Assembly (NCBI GenBank): GCA_001918745.1
Contig: MNGN01000016.1
Span: forward strand, 1 to 32,815
Source: Crenarchaeota archaeon 13_1_40CM_3_52_17
GTDB taxonomy: Archaea; Thermoproteota; Bathyarchaeia; 40CM-2-53-6
DNA: 32,815 nt
Reading direction: 5' to 3'
The notes beneath the pieces were generated by a model. The model made no database searches. It was not told the DNA's origin and saw nothing but the letters and a program-made list of their open reading frames with translations. Shown here in pieces: positions 7,602 to 14,786 of the stretch. Position numbers and translations under genes: made by a program. Numbering within the stretch: the first letter of the stretch is position 1; each line of letters starts with the position of its first letter.

Positions 7602-8872
7602 TGACCTCCATCCAGACAGAGTCGCAGAAACCTAGCTTTCGTCGGGTCCTATCCAATAGATCCTTCAGCCTTCTCTGGATCGGTCAAATGGTTTCCCAAT
7701 CTGGAGACTACATCTTCGATGTGGTCGCACTCTGGCTCGTCCTGCAGCTTACCGGAGACATTTTCAAAGTAGGACTGACCACAGCAACCATTCTCCTCCC
7801 CCCAGTTGTGATAGGCCCTCTGGCGGGGGTCTATGTCGACAAGTTCAACCGTCGAGACATCATTCTCGGTAGCAACATCTTCCAAGCGGCAACAGTTGCA
7901 GCTATCGCAGCTCTCTACGGAGTTGGAGGTCTCAGCTTCCCCATTCTACTCGTCCTATTGTTTCTCTTGAATGCCGGTGCCCAGTTTGTCAGACCCTCCG
8001 TCACCGCGACCATTCCTGGGCTTATGGCCAAAGAGGATCTTGCCGCTGCAAACAGTCTATTCACAATCAGCTCATCCCTAAACCAGATTGCCGGATTCGG
8101 AATAGGGGGATTACTGGTCCTATTATTGGGAGTAGAGTTACCGATCTACTACGACAGCTTCACTTTCATATTCGCTGCTGCTAGCGTGGTCTTGATAGCT
8201 CGATCCGTCCTTGATGTTCCCCCCATCACACCTTCAGCATCCAGTTTCGATGGCGGGAATCCTTCATCGTTCAAGGACAAGTTTCTCCAGGGACTCCGGT
8301 TCATACGAACAAGTCGCCTCCTGTTGGAGATCATTGCTCTAGCCTTAGTCCTCAACTTTTTCGGTGGAGGCATCCAAGCGCTCATAGCGCCTTACGCGAA
8401 GATAGCTGTCCACGGGAACGCGGGAACTTACGGTGCAATGCTAGCAGCATTGTCCCTCGGGACAGTGATCGGCTCCATCGCGGTCGGTAAGATAGAAGCA
8501 CGGAAGTATGTAGGAAAACTCTTGTTCCTCGGCGTCTTGGGAACAGGAGCCTCCGTGGCTCTCATCGGGTTCACAACAGTAGCTGTTTACAGTATAATCC
8601 TCATGCTAGTAATCGGCGTTTCTCTGGCCTTCGCCAATCTCCCGCTCCAAGTGCTCATCCAGGCGAAAGTCCCGGGCAACTTGCTGGGACGCGTCTTCAC
8701 ATCCCTGGGAGCCCTTGTAACCATAGCAACCCCGATTGCCGCGGTCACAACCGGCAGCGTTGCCAGCTCTCTCCAGATCGGTCCAACCCTACAGCTTTAC
8801 GGGGTTCTCATGTTAATCGTAACCGCAGGGGCATATTTCGTCTTCCAAGAGGTAAGAGAAGCGAAGTACTGA
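7601..8872 (+). CDS. MFS exporter, DHA3/MefA-like (MFS_3)
   Basis: 423-residue, 12-TM major facilitator of the DHA3/macrolide-efflux type (PF05977-like). It opens with SFSLLWIGQMVSQSGDYIFD, the family's N-terminal pattern, and has the loop 2-3 signature GPLAGVYVDKFNRRDIILGS. RPSVTATIPGLMAKEDLAAANSL in the middle is also characteristic. Such proteins export hydrophobic drugs or metabolites by proton antiport. Start ATG at 7601 is supported by the TATA box about 29 nt upstream; no Shine-Dalgarno site is needed. It is transcribed divergently from a winged-helix regulator across an inverted repeat, a typical regulator-exporter pair. Substrate unknown. Confidence 0.88.
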   Translation: MTSIQTESQKPSFRRVLSNRSFSLLWIGQMVSQSGDYIFDVVALWLVLQLTGDIFKVGLTTATILLPPVVIGPLAGVYVDKFNRRDIILGSNIFQAATVAAIAALYGVGGLSFPILLVLLFLLNAGAQFVRPSVTATIPGLMAKEDLAAANSLFTISSSLNQIAGFGIGGLLVLLLGVELPIYYDSFTFIFAAASVVLIARSVLDVPPITPSASSFDGGNPSSFKDKFLQGLRFIRTSRLLLEIIALALVLNFFGGGIQALIAPYAKIAVHGNAGTYGAMLAALSLGTVIGSIAVGKIEARKYVGKLLFLGVLGTGASVALIGFTTVAVYSIILMLVIGVSLAFANLPLQVLIQAKVPGNLLGRVFTSLGALVTIATPIAAVTTGSVASSLQIGPTLQLYGVLMLIVTAGAYFVFQEVREAKY

Positions 8873-8906
8873 GAGAGTCCACTGCTAGTCTTCTACGATA
8901 AGAGAA

Positions 8907-9341
8907 TCAATGGTGACGAAGTTCATGGAACTCAGCTAGGTCATTAATCGCCTGATTGTCAAGAATTCTTTCAGCTTCATCGTCTGGCGGACTGAGATGC
9001 TTGTCAAAGTTTCCCGACTTTAGGTTCTTGACCAGATGAGCGAACTCGTGGGCTAAGGTTAGAAGGGGCTCGCGTGACGCCTTGAAGACAGTGATCAGAA
9101 ATTCGGAGAGACCGTTCTTTTCGCGGTACGAGAGCAGCCCCTCATAGTATCCAGCCCTACTACCTTTTAGTGGTGGAGGCGGTCTAGAGCTGTACTCTAC
9201 GAACAACCTGTTCCTATCAATCCGGTACTTCTTGCATAGAAACTCTAGGAAATCTGTGAACTGGTCGGGGTATTCAGTAGCTTCCACGCGCGTCACATCA
9301 TTCAGGGACGCTTGAAAAGCCACATGTCCAGCACGTTCCAC
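8907..9341 (-). CDS. Small HExxH zinc metallopeptidase-like protein
   Basis: 144-residue soluble protein with a zincin motif LAHEFAHLVKN (about 96-106), followed some 18 residues later by DDEAERILDNQAINDL. This glutamate could be the third zinc ligand, as in gluzincin-like peptidases of the ImmA/IrrE (DUF955) type. The N-terminal half includes YPDQFTDFLEFLCKKYRIDRNRL and a proline stretch SSRPPPPLKG. The start is a GTG at 9341; a GTG at 9320 is another option. No signal peptide or TM segment is seen, so it should be cytoplasmic. No HTH partner gene, which usually accompanies ImmA-type peptidases, is adjacent. Family assignment beyond HExxH is uncertain. Confidence 0.65.
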   Translation of the reverse strand: MERAGHVAFQASLNDVTRVEATEYPDQFTDFLEFLCKKYRIDRNRLFVEYSSRPPPPLKGSRAGYYEGLLSYREKNGLSEFLITVFKASREPLLTLAHEFAHLVKNLKSGNFDKHLSPPDDEAERILDNQAINDLAEFHELRHH

Positions 9342-9730
9342 GCGATAGGCGTACTATACCCGTTCCAAGTTACGAAAAACCATGCGAACCAGAACAACTC
9401 TACGAACACCAGCCGTCGCGGCTTGTTGAAGAGGGAAAATTTGCCTATTTCAAGCCCTAATCTCGAGTCTGGAGCATGCCTCAATTCTCGCCCTAGAATC
9501 GTTCGTGAATGGTTCTAGATTTCCCATTATTTTACCTTTTGATCAGAGCCCGGATCATGCCCTGAATCGCAAGACTCGCCCGTTATCACTGCCAGACAGA
9601 AAATTTCCTCTAGAAAAGGAGTAGGGGGGTATTGCACAGAACATCTCACGACGCAGAACCGGTTGAAAGGCGAGTTCCACGCACAGTTTTGAGCATAGTT
9701 TTTTATCGACACTACAATAGCCGAGGCCGC
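9342..9730. other. 389-base divergent intergenic region
   Basis: Separates the HExxH gene (minus) from sod (plus). The frames found here (for instance 9302-9484 minus and 9527-9842 minus) have atypical composition and overlap real genes, so I treat them as chance. The useful element is the sod promoter at its right end. Nothing else was recognised. Confidence 0.5.
9695..9706 (+). promoter_or_regulatory. TATA box of sod
   Basis: AGTTTTTTATCG sits about 30 nt upstream of the ATG at 9731, the spacing expected for a leaderless archaeal message, and supports that start over the upstream in-frame start at 9632. Confidence 0.5.
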
Positions 9731-10339
9731 ATGCCACATCACCGGTACAAGCTTCCTGATCTTCCATACGCGTACAACGCGCTCGTCCCGACAATAAGCG
9801 AGGAAATAATGCGGTTACACCATGACAAACACCACCTCGCATATGTAAACGGCGCCAACGCCGCCCTAGACAAGCTTCAGAAGGCCCGCGAGACAGGATT
9901 CGCAGGGATCGACGTCAAAGGAATCGAGCGAGACCTCGCCTTCCACGGTTCAGGCCATACAATGCACAGCACCTTCTGGCCCAACATGAAACCGAACGGT
10001 GGAGGAAAACCGGGCGGCAAGATAGCTGACCAGATTAACACCGACTTTGGCAAATGGGACTCTTTCAAAGAACAGTTCAGCACCGCCGCCAAACAAGTCG
10101 AAGGAAGCGGCTGGTCCGTCCTAGCATACGAACCATGGACCCAGCAGTTGATCACCCTCCAGGCCGAGAAACACAACGACCTAACAGTCCAAGGAATAGT
10201 CCCAATACTCGTCCTCGACGTCTGGGAACACGCCTACTACCTGCAGTACCGAAATGACAGAGCTGCCTATGTCGACGCTTGGTGGAACGTAGTCAATTGG
10301 GACGATGTCGAAAAGCGTCTTGAAAAAGCAAGACGATAA
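9731..10339 (+). CDS. sod: Fe/Mn superoxide dismutase
   Basis: 202-residue Fe/Mn-type superoxide dismutase, which converts superoxide to peroxide and oxygen in the cytoplasm. All four metal ligands are visible: His30 in LHHDKHH, His79 in GSGHTMHSTFW, and Asp163 and His167 in LDVWEHAYY. The C-terminal domain has VEGSGWSVLAYE and DAWWNVVNWDDVEKRL. Length is normal. An upstream start at 9632 would add 33 unrelated residues, and the TATA box favours 9731. The last 18 codons (10283-10339) recur downstream as an isolated copy at 11025-11081 with the same peptide but different codons, beyond a LAGLIDADG gene. The 3' end of this gene may therefore have been replaced by a mobile element. Metal preference (Fe, Mn or either) cannot be decided by eye. 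Confidence 0.96.
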   Translation: MPHHRYKLPDLPYAYNALVPTISEEIMRLHHDKHHLAYVNGANAALDKLQKARETGFAGIDVKGIERDLAFHGSGHTMHSTFWPNMKPNGGGKPGGKIADQINTDFGKWDSFKEQFSTAAKQVEGSGWSVLAYEPWTQQLITLQAEKHNDLTVQGIVPILVLDVWEHAYYLQYRNDRAAYVDAWWNVVNWDDVEKRLEKARR

Positions 10340-10369
10340 ACGCGTACTCCAAGCTCGAACCACTTTCCA

Positions 10370-10381
10370 TTTTTTCTTTTT
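10370..10381 (+). terminator. T-tract terminator after sod
   Basis: TTTTTTCTTTTT about 30 nt after the sod stop codon is a typical archaeal U-rich intrinsic terminator. It lies within the segment proposed to have been inserted together with the homing endonuclease gene. Confidence 0.6.
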
Positions 10382-10404
10382 CAAGTCACCTGAGATCTTG
10401 TACG

Positions 10405-10878
10405 TTAAATTCTGGAAACAGAAGACAATTCTAGAGTTCTAACATTCTTCTGAAGGTCATTGTCATAGGCCAATTTGAAGCGCCACGGCGGCTCTCGTCC
10501 CCTGAAAACGTGTCCTGCGGTGACCATTGCGAACGCTAGCTCCTTCTTCTGACCACGCATGTGAGGACCAGCTAGTTTGGCTACTTGGATGGCTCGGAAT
10601 CCTTCGGCGTAAGTATGCCAACGTTTCCTCTTCTTATCGTAGAAGGGTGTCGCACCCATTAGTTTCGCCGCATATGCAATCACCGCTCCATCATTCATTA
10701 TGACGCTGATCTTCGCTCGCCACTCGTCGTTCCCGTAACTTGCCCAGAGAACTGATCCCTCGCCTTCTATGATTCCCGCCAGCCAAGCTCTGTCCTCTCT
10801 GCGAGGAAGCGCTCGTGTTACCTGAGCCTGAATTTTCTTCTTTCGAACGCGAATACTAAGTATCGCTGACTTCTGCAT
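10405..10878 (-). CDS. LAGLIDADG homing-endonuclease-like protein
   Basis: 157 residues from the ATG at 10878 (GTG at 10890 also possible). AWLAGIIEGEGSV (about 32-44) is a good LAGLIDADG helix ending in the catalytic acidic residue. The following beta-rich region and KLAGPHMRGQKKELAFAM helix fit a single-motif, I-CreI-like monomer that would work as a homodimer. The N-terminus is very basic (SIRVRKKKIQ). Such enzymes cut a long target and spread their gene by repair. It is antisense to its neighbours and lies between the intact sod 3' end and a detached second copy of that 3' end, so sod is the probable homing target. No intron or intein boundary is visible, so it appears free-standing. Confidence 0.72.
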   Translation of the reverse strand: MQKSAILSIRVRKKKIQAQVTRALPRREDRAWLAGIIEGEGSVLWASYGNDEWRAKISVIMNDGAVIAYAAKLMGATPFYDKKRKRWHTYAEGFRAIQVAKLAGPHMRGQKKELAFAMVTAGHVFRGREPPWRFKLAYDNDLQKNVRTLELSSVSRI

Positions 10879-11024
10879 GTTCCATTGCACCTAGTACAGA
10901 ACGGACCCACTTGCACGATGCCGTCTTTTCTCGTACTGGTCAACGAAACTATTCGATGTGATCTCAGAATTCTCCGCCGCGTGACCTGGAGAAGAATGAT
11001 CGCCCCAGCTACTTTCACCTGTGA

Positions 11025-11081
11025 TGGAATGTCGTCAACTGGGATGACGTAGAGAAGAGACTAGAAAAGGCCAGACGCTAA
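11025..11081 (+). pseudogene. Detached 3' end of a second sod copy
   Basis: In the plus frame this reads WNVVNWDDVEKRLEKARR and then TAA, identical to residues 185-202 of the intact SOD upstream. No start or upstream SOD sequence is attached; the preceding in-frame codon is TGA. It differs from the intact gene at 13 of 57 bases, all silent. Its last 21 bases overlap the 3' end of the convergent MBL gene, suggesting that sod and the MBL gene once ended convergently here. Confidence 0.85.
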
Positions 11082-11837
11082 CTCCTCCAAGTCCTCTTCC
11101 TCTTCCTTTTTCTTCGCAAGAATCACAGGCTTCGCCGCCCTCTTCTTGATCCTGACCGTGGAAGCAGGCAAAGGCTTCCCATGCCCCGGACAGATGATTT
11201 GAGGTCCTAGGTCTAGGACGCGTTTAACACTCGCTAGGGTCTGGGGAATACTCTCCATAAGCAGAGGCTCTACAAGCCGGCCCCGACGAGCTCGCAAGAG
11301 ATCTCCAACTATAGCCACACTAGACTGGTTGAGAAAGAGCGTAACCGACCCCTTCGTATGTCCTGGTGTCCAGACTACTGACCCGTCCAGGCCAACCTCT
11401 TCCAATACTGACTCTTCGTCTGCCGCAAGATCCACGTGCGCGGTCTGGAACTTGATGATCCGAAAGAGCTTCAGTGTCCAATATCCAAGCGTCGTTAGCT
11501 TTCTCACGATTCTTCCATAGAGACTCCAAGCGCCTGGAGCCTGTATCACCAAGGTCCCAGCCGCGTATGGCTTCTCGAACGGATGTGAAGCAAGCTTCGC
11601 CCCGGTCCGTTTCTTCAATGCCGCGGCACTTCCAATGTGATCCAGGTGCCGATGCGTCAACAATACGAGCTTCAAGTCCGATGGTTTCTTTCCGAGCTTT
11701 GCAATAGCTTTGAGAATTCCATTCTCACTGCCGGGCAGTCCGCTGTCTACAAGCACAAGCCCTCTTGGAGCTTCAACGAGGTATGTGTTCGCCGCTCTTG
11801 CCGGAACCCTATAGACTCCTTCAGCGACCTTGCGCAA
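11061..11837 (-). CDS. MBL-fold metallo-hydrolase
   Basis: 258-residue metallo-beta-lactamase-fold hydrolase. The zinc-site motifs are complete: THRHLDHIG (His62, His64, Asp66, His67), WTPGHTKGS (His160), VGD (Asp179) and PGHGKP (His219). This dinuclear pattern is shared by glyoxalase II-like and related hydrolases; residues 105-135 form an insertion with hydrophobic helices. The start is TTG at 11837. The C-terminus is a charged tail (KKKEEEEDLEEL) whose last codons are antisense to the detached sod 3' end. Substrate cannot be predicted; it is cytoplasmic, with no signal peptide. Confidence 0.88.
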   Translation of the reverse strand: MRKVAEGVYRVPARAANTYLVEAPRGLVLVDSGLPGSENGILKAIAKLGKKPSDLKLVLLTHRHLDHIGSAAALKKRTGAKLASHPFEKPYAAGTLVIQAPGAWSLYGRIVRKLTTLGYWTLKLFRIIKFQTAHVDLAADEESVLEEVGLDGSVVWTPGHTKGSVTLFLNQSSVAIVGDLLRARRGRLVEPLLMESIPQTLASVKRVLDLGPQIICPGHGKPLPASTVRIKKRAAKPVILAKKKEEEEDLEELASGLF

Positions 11838-12008
11838 CTAGAGAGACTTCCTTTCCCTGCGGCTCAAAGCCAGTGTTTTTTCTCTTGAATCTTCTCGGCT
11901 CACAGACTCTCCAGCTTTCGTGTTTGATCAATCTATACCCGATTTAAGAGTGGTGAACCGACCGCACCGCATCACCAGTCCATTAGGCTAAGAAAGATCC
12001 GTGAATGC

Positions 12009-13091
12009 TTAGCGAGCGTTTAGCTTCTCTATCTCTCCTACCAGATCAAGAATCTCCGGCATAGAGCAAGGATCAAGATCAGGCCTGCGCATATACGCGG
12101 CCGCAGTAGCGTTCGCGAACACAAGTCGTTCTCTATGGTCGAGCCCGATCCCTTGAGCCAGGATGTCACCAGCATTCCACGCATCCCCCGCCCCAGTGAC
12201 CTTCAACGGAGCTGACCTTGCAGAGAGGACTCGTTCTCTCTGGCCGTCGACGAACGTGGCTGAGAAGGCGGCAGTGTGAAGATCGACCCTGCTTCCAAGC
12301 ATGCTGAATACGCTGGCGGCCTGGAATAGCGGATTCGTCTCATCCCCCTCAAACCCGCCAGTTTCCTCGGTAACCGTGGAGGCGAGTTGGGTAAGCTCGT
12401 TCTCGTTGACACTTAGAACATCAACGAGTCCTTTGGACAGGACCCGCTCGTTGAGCTCTGGAAGCTCGCTCGCCCTCGACGTAGGGTCTCCAGGGTCAAA
12501 GAAAGTCACCCCTTTTCCCTCCGTCTTGGCGGTCCGAAATACAGTCTCGGCAAGCTCTGTCCCTTTCAGGTTTTGGTTCCAGTTGAAAACGCAGACAAAA
12601 TCAGCCTCCCGAATCAGTTCCTTATCCTCCTCATCCAGTTTCTCGGGTCCGAAACTCGATAGCGAGCCTGGATCACTAGCCATGATGTTCACCCGTCTGC
12701 CTGAATATTCCGTTTCGAAGGCAAGGGTCCTCGACATAGTCCCGGTTGATCTTACTCGGGATAGATCAGCCCTTTTCAGAAAATGAGAGAGAGCAAGTTT
12801 TCCGAAATCGCTGGTCTCAATTATTGGAGATACGTTGACTCCAAGCTTCAAGAGCTGGGCAGAGAAGTTCGACGCGTTGCCTCCCCTTCCGACGAGGTGC
12901 TTCCATCCTAGAATGTTCCCGCCTCCCCTTCCAGCCACATCAACCATGGCCTTGGCCATATCGTCAAGCTTGCCTGGATACGCGAGAATGTAGTCTAAGA
13001 AGAAGTCCGGCATAGCGACCACCTTGAATGTCGGCTTCTCAGCGAGCTTTTCCTTCAGCACGGAAATGGGCTGAGACGCCTTGGTCGACAT
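12009..13091 (-). CDS. PfkB-family carbohydrate/nucleoside kinase
   Basis: 360-residue ribokinase-fold kinase. The N-terminal PfkB signature is GRGGNASNFSAQLLKLG (69-85). The C-terminal signature VTGAGDAWNAGD (298-309) carries the anion hole and catalytic Asp303. SVNENELTQL (227-236) is the conserved pre-nucleotide-site motif. It would phosphorylate a sugar, sugar phosphate or nucleoside with ATP. It is longer than many family members because of an N-terminal extension (MSTKASQPISVLKEKLAEK). Start ATG at 13091. It is divergent from a Yip1-like membrane protein across a short AT-rich gap, with no metabolic neighbour to indicate the substrate. Confidence 0.88.
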   Translation of the reverse strand: MSTKASQPISVLKEKLAEKPTFKVVAMPDFFLDYILAYPGKLDDMAKAMVDVAGRGGGNILGWKHLVGRGGNASNFSAQLLKLGVNVSPIIETSDFGKLALSHFLKRADLSRVRSTGTMSRTLAFETEYSGRRVNIMASDPGSLSSFGPEKLDEEDKELIREADFVCVFNWNQNLKGTELAETVFRTAKTEGKGVTFFDPGDPTSRASELPELNERVLSKGLVDVLSVNENELTQLASTVTEETGGFEGDETNPLFQAASVFSMLGSRVDLHTAAFSATFVDGQRERVLSARSAPLKVTGAGDAWNAGDILAQGIGLDHRERLVFANATAAAYMRRPDLDPCSMPEILDLVGEIEKLNAR

Positions 13092-13116
13092 CGTAATCGA
13101 TGATATTTTCCTACTA

Positions 13117-13130
13117 TTAGTTGATAAGGC
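13117..13130 (+). promoter_or_regulatory. Promoter element of first Yip1-like gene
   Basis: TTAGTTGATAAGGC here and GAGTTGATAAGAGC at 13831-13844, upstream of the second Yip1-like gene, share AGTTGATAAG. Each lies about 40-47 nt before the ATG, fitting a TATA box plus a short leader. The match suggests the tandem genes have separate but co-regulated promoters. Confidence 0.4.
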
Positions 13131-13163
13131 TGGGCCAGGGTGATCCGAAACCGGTCACAGAAT

Positions 13164-13730
13164 ATGACCCAGGGACAGTCCCGCCCGATAACAAGACAGA
13201 AGATTCACGAGCTATGGTCCCGAATCGTCCGGATCGCAAGATTCGACAAAGACGCCTTCCGTGAACTCAAGGAGGACAAAAGCGCCACGGGACAAGCTGT
13301 CGCTGTTCTACTGATAGTAGGCTTATCCTACGGCCTTGGTTACAGCATCTTCACAGGTCTCCAAACAAACAGCCTGTCACTCAACCAGCTGATATCGGGC
13401 ACCATAGCCAACATGATCTTCACTGACTTCGCCGCCTTCATCTGGTCGGCAACAGTGTTCCTGGTTGGAACAAAACTGTTCCAGGGAAAAACAGGCTTCT
13501 GGGAACTCGCCCGGCCACTCTTCTTCTCTGCAGCCCCAGGGGTACTCTTCGTCCTTATCGCAATACCTGTCAGACCAATAATCATTGCAACAACAATCAT
13601 TGCTTCAGCCTGGATAGTCTCCGCTGAATTTCTTGCGCTGAAGAGTGCAATGGGTTTCAACACACAACGAGCTCTCCTGACATCCGTCGTCGGACTGCTA
13701 ACTCTCATCTTCATCCAGATGACCATCTAA
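13164..13730 (+). CDS. Yip1-like multi-pass membrane protein, copy 1
   Basis: 188-residue protein with a basic amphipathic N-terminus (LWSRIVRIARFDKDAFRELKED) followed by five predicted TM segments, matching Yip1-domain proteins (PF04893-like). The frame opens at a GTG at 13140, but ATG 13164 (MTQGQSRP) is preferred by distance to the TATA-like box. The downstream gene is a paralog with the same layout: ARF..FRELK.D...TAQ...L..VGL.YG.G. Bacterial and archaeal Yip1-like proteins are of unknown function, possibly in membrane organisation or transport. Tandem duplication is visible; the role is unknown. Confidence 0.72.
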   Translation: MTQGQSRPITRQKIHELWSRIVRIARFDKDAFRELKEDKSATGQAVAVLLIVGLSYGLGYSIFTGLQTNSLSLNQLISGTIANMIFTDFAAFIWSATVFLVGTKLFQGKTGFWELARPLFFSAAPGVLFVLIAIPVRPIIIATTIIASAWIVSAEFLALKSAMGFNTQRALLTSVVGLLTLIFIQMTI

Positions 13731-13830
13731 GTCATCTTTCGCCGCCGTTCGACCAGTTTCAACAGTCCAAGAGGTCGTGGCGATAGAGAGCCGATTCACC
13801 TGAGTCGAAGTAGATCGCCGTTTTTCCCAT

Positions 13831-13844
13831 GAGTTGATAAGAGC
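13831..13844 (+). promoter_or_regulatory. Promoter element of second Yip1-like gene
   Basis: GAGTTGATAAGAGC, sharing a 10-base core with the element upstream of the first paralog, lies about 40-45 nt before the ATG at 13883. Confidence 0.4.
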
Positions 13845-13882
13845 GAGACTGTGAGAATACTGGAAAAGGGAGAACCACCACT

Positions 13883-14473
13883 ATGACTGGACATTCCGGC
13901 TCCAAGCAGGATTTCAACCTGAGAAAGATGGGATCTCGAATGTTGAAAGCAGCTAGGTTCAACGGAGAGACCTTCAGAGAGCTAAGAGATGACACAACTG
14001 CAACCGCACAATCACTGTCTCTCGTAGCAATGGTCGGACTTTGCTACGGTGCAGGACTGGGCCTCTTCGGTTTTTTCATCGTCGGAATATCCTTGCTCGA
14101 AATTCTCACAATTACGCTGATAGGCTTGCTCGCAGCGATCGTGATTGCACTGGCATGGTCAGTTACATCTCTCCTGATTGTAAGGAAACTCTTCCGTGGA
14201 AATATTGGCTACTGGGCTTTCGCTCGCCCATTTTTCTTCTCCTGGGCGCCCGGGCTTCTTTTCATTCTCATGTCCGGACCGGTCCCCATTCTCTTCGAAA
14301 TCGTTCGGGCGACGAGCACCGTTTGGATAGGCATAGCTAGCGTATTTGGTGTAAAAAACACGGTAGGCATCAGCACTCAGCAAAGCATGCTGACATTCAT
14401 AACCAGCACAGTATCTCTCCTCTTTGTCGGCACAATCGTCCTTTCCCTCATACAATTCCTGATTATCAAGTGA
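13883..14473 (+). CDS. Yip1-like multi-pass membrane protein, copy 2
   Basis: 196-residue paralog of the preceding gene. The N-terminal amphipathic region reads MLKAARFNGETFRELRDDTT, followed by five TM segments. The loop KLFRGNIGYWAFARPFFFSWAPGLLF aligns with KLFQGKTGFWELARPLFFSAAPGVLF in copy 1, so W.lARP.fFs.aPG is the shared core. Start ATG at 13883. It has its own promoter-like element, so it need not depend on copy 1. The two may form a heteromeric complex, which is inferred from tandem paralogy. Function unknown. Confidence 0.72.
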   Translation: MTGHSGSKQDFNLRKMGSRMLKAARFNGETFRELRDDTTATAQSLSLVAMVGLCYGAGLGLFGFFIVGISLLEILTITLIGLLAAIVIALAWSVTSLLIVRKLFRGNIGYWAFARPFFFSWAPGLLFILMSGPVPILFEIVRATSTVWIGIASVFGVKNTVGISTQQSMLTFITSTVSLLFVGTIVLSLIQFLIIK

Positions 14474-14482
14474 ATCCAAGAA

Positions 14483-14674
14483 CTATTTGCTAGAGTCGGG
14501 ACCAGTCGTCGCCCTCGAGGCCTGGATTTTGGATTTCATGAAAATCTCCATGGCCGGATCCTTCGTCATATCATGATCTTTGTAGAGGTGGTCTTGCAGC
14601 TCGTAATAGGTTGCGAAAGTCCTCTCAATACCCTTCACAGAACAAACGAAGCAGAGGATCTTATCTTGAACCAT
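14483..14674 (-). CDS. Small C2H2-type zinc finger protein
   Basis: 63-residue protein with one zinc-finger-like motif, Cys8-x2-Cys11-x17-His29-x4-His34 (CFVC ... DHLYKDH), including the YxxLxxHLxxxH helix pattern of classical fingers. The loop between the Cys and His pairs is longer than the usual 12, so the fit is approximate. The rest is a short basic/polar tail. Small archaeal C2H2 proteins of this size are common and may bind DNA, RNA or protein. Start ATG at 14674; divergent from the HD phosphohydrolase. It ends 9 bases from the stop of the convergent Yip1-like gene. Confidence 0.6.
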   Translation of the reverse strand: MVQDKILCFVCSVKGIERTFATYYELQDHLYKDHDMTKDPAMEIFMKSKIQASRATTGPDSSK

Positions 14675-14786
14675 TCGCCCGGCACGATTCCTTATTGAGC
14701 GAATAGCGTCAACTTGGATAAAAAGAGACTTTTCGATCTTGGAATGAGAAGTTAACTAGTCGCGACGGAAAACACAGGGGAGAAAG

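Larger units (their letters stand above)
10283..11081. mobile_element. Candidate endonuclease-bearing insertion at the 3' end of sod
   Basis: The two boundaries are a 57-bp segment present twice in direct orientation: 10283-10339 (3' end of intact sod) and 11025-11081 (detached copy). Between them lie the sod terminator and the LAGLIDADG gene. The copies encode WNVVNWDDVEKRLEKARR plus a TAA stop, with 12 of 18 sense codons different and every change synonymous. Similarity ends abruptly at the 5' side of the second copy, where the preceding in-frame codon is TGA. The unit (10283-11024) is about 742 bp. Duplication and drift within one genome seems less likely, because a detached fragment would not be held to synonymous changes. 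The mobile-element interpretation is inferred. Confidence 0.55.

Noticed and set aside
9302-9484. 60-codon minus-strand frame with a hydrophobic segment upstream of the HExxH gene
   Set aside because: Overlaps the HExxH gene in another frame, has unusual composition and no promoter or ribosome site.
10818-11018. 66-codon minus-strand frame with a CTRCNGTC cluster upstream of the LAGLIDADG gene
   Set aside because: Overlaps the LAGLIDADG gene in another frame and the Cys pattern is incomplete for a zinc finger.
10283-11081. Intein or group I-type intron in sod
   Set aside because: The upstream sod is complete with its own stop codon, and the LAGLIDADG gene is antisense, so no splicing is needed or possible in the sod frame.
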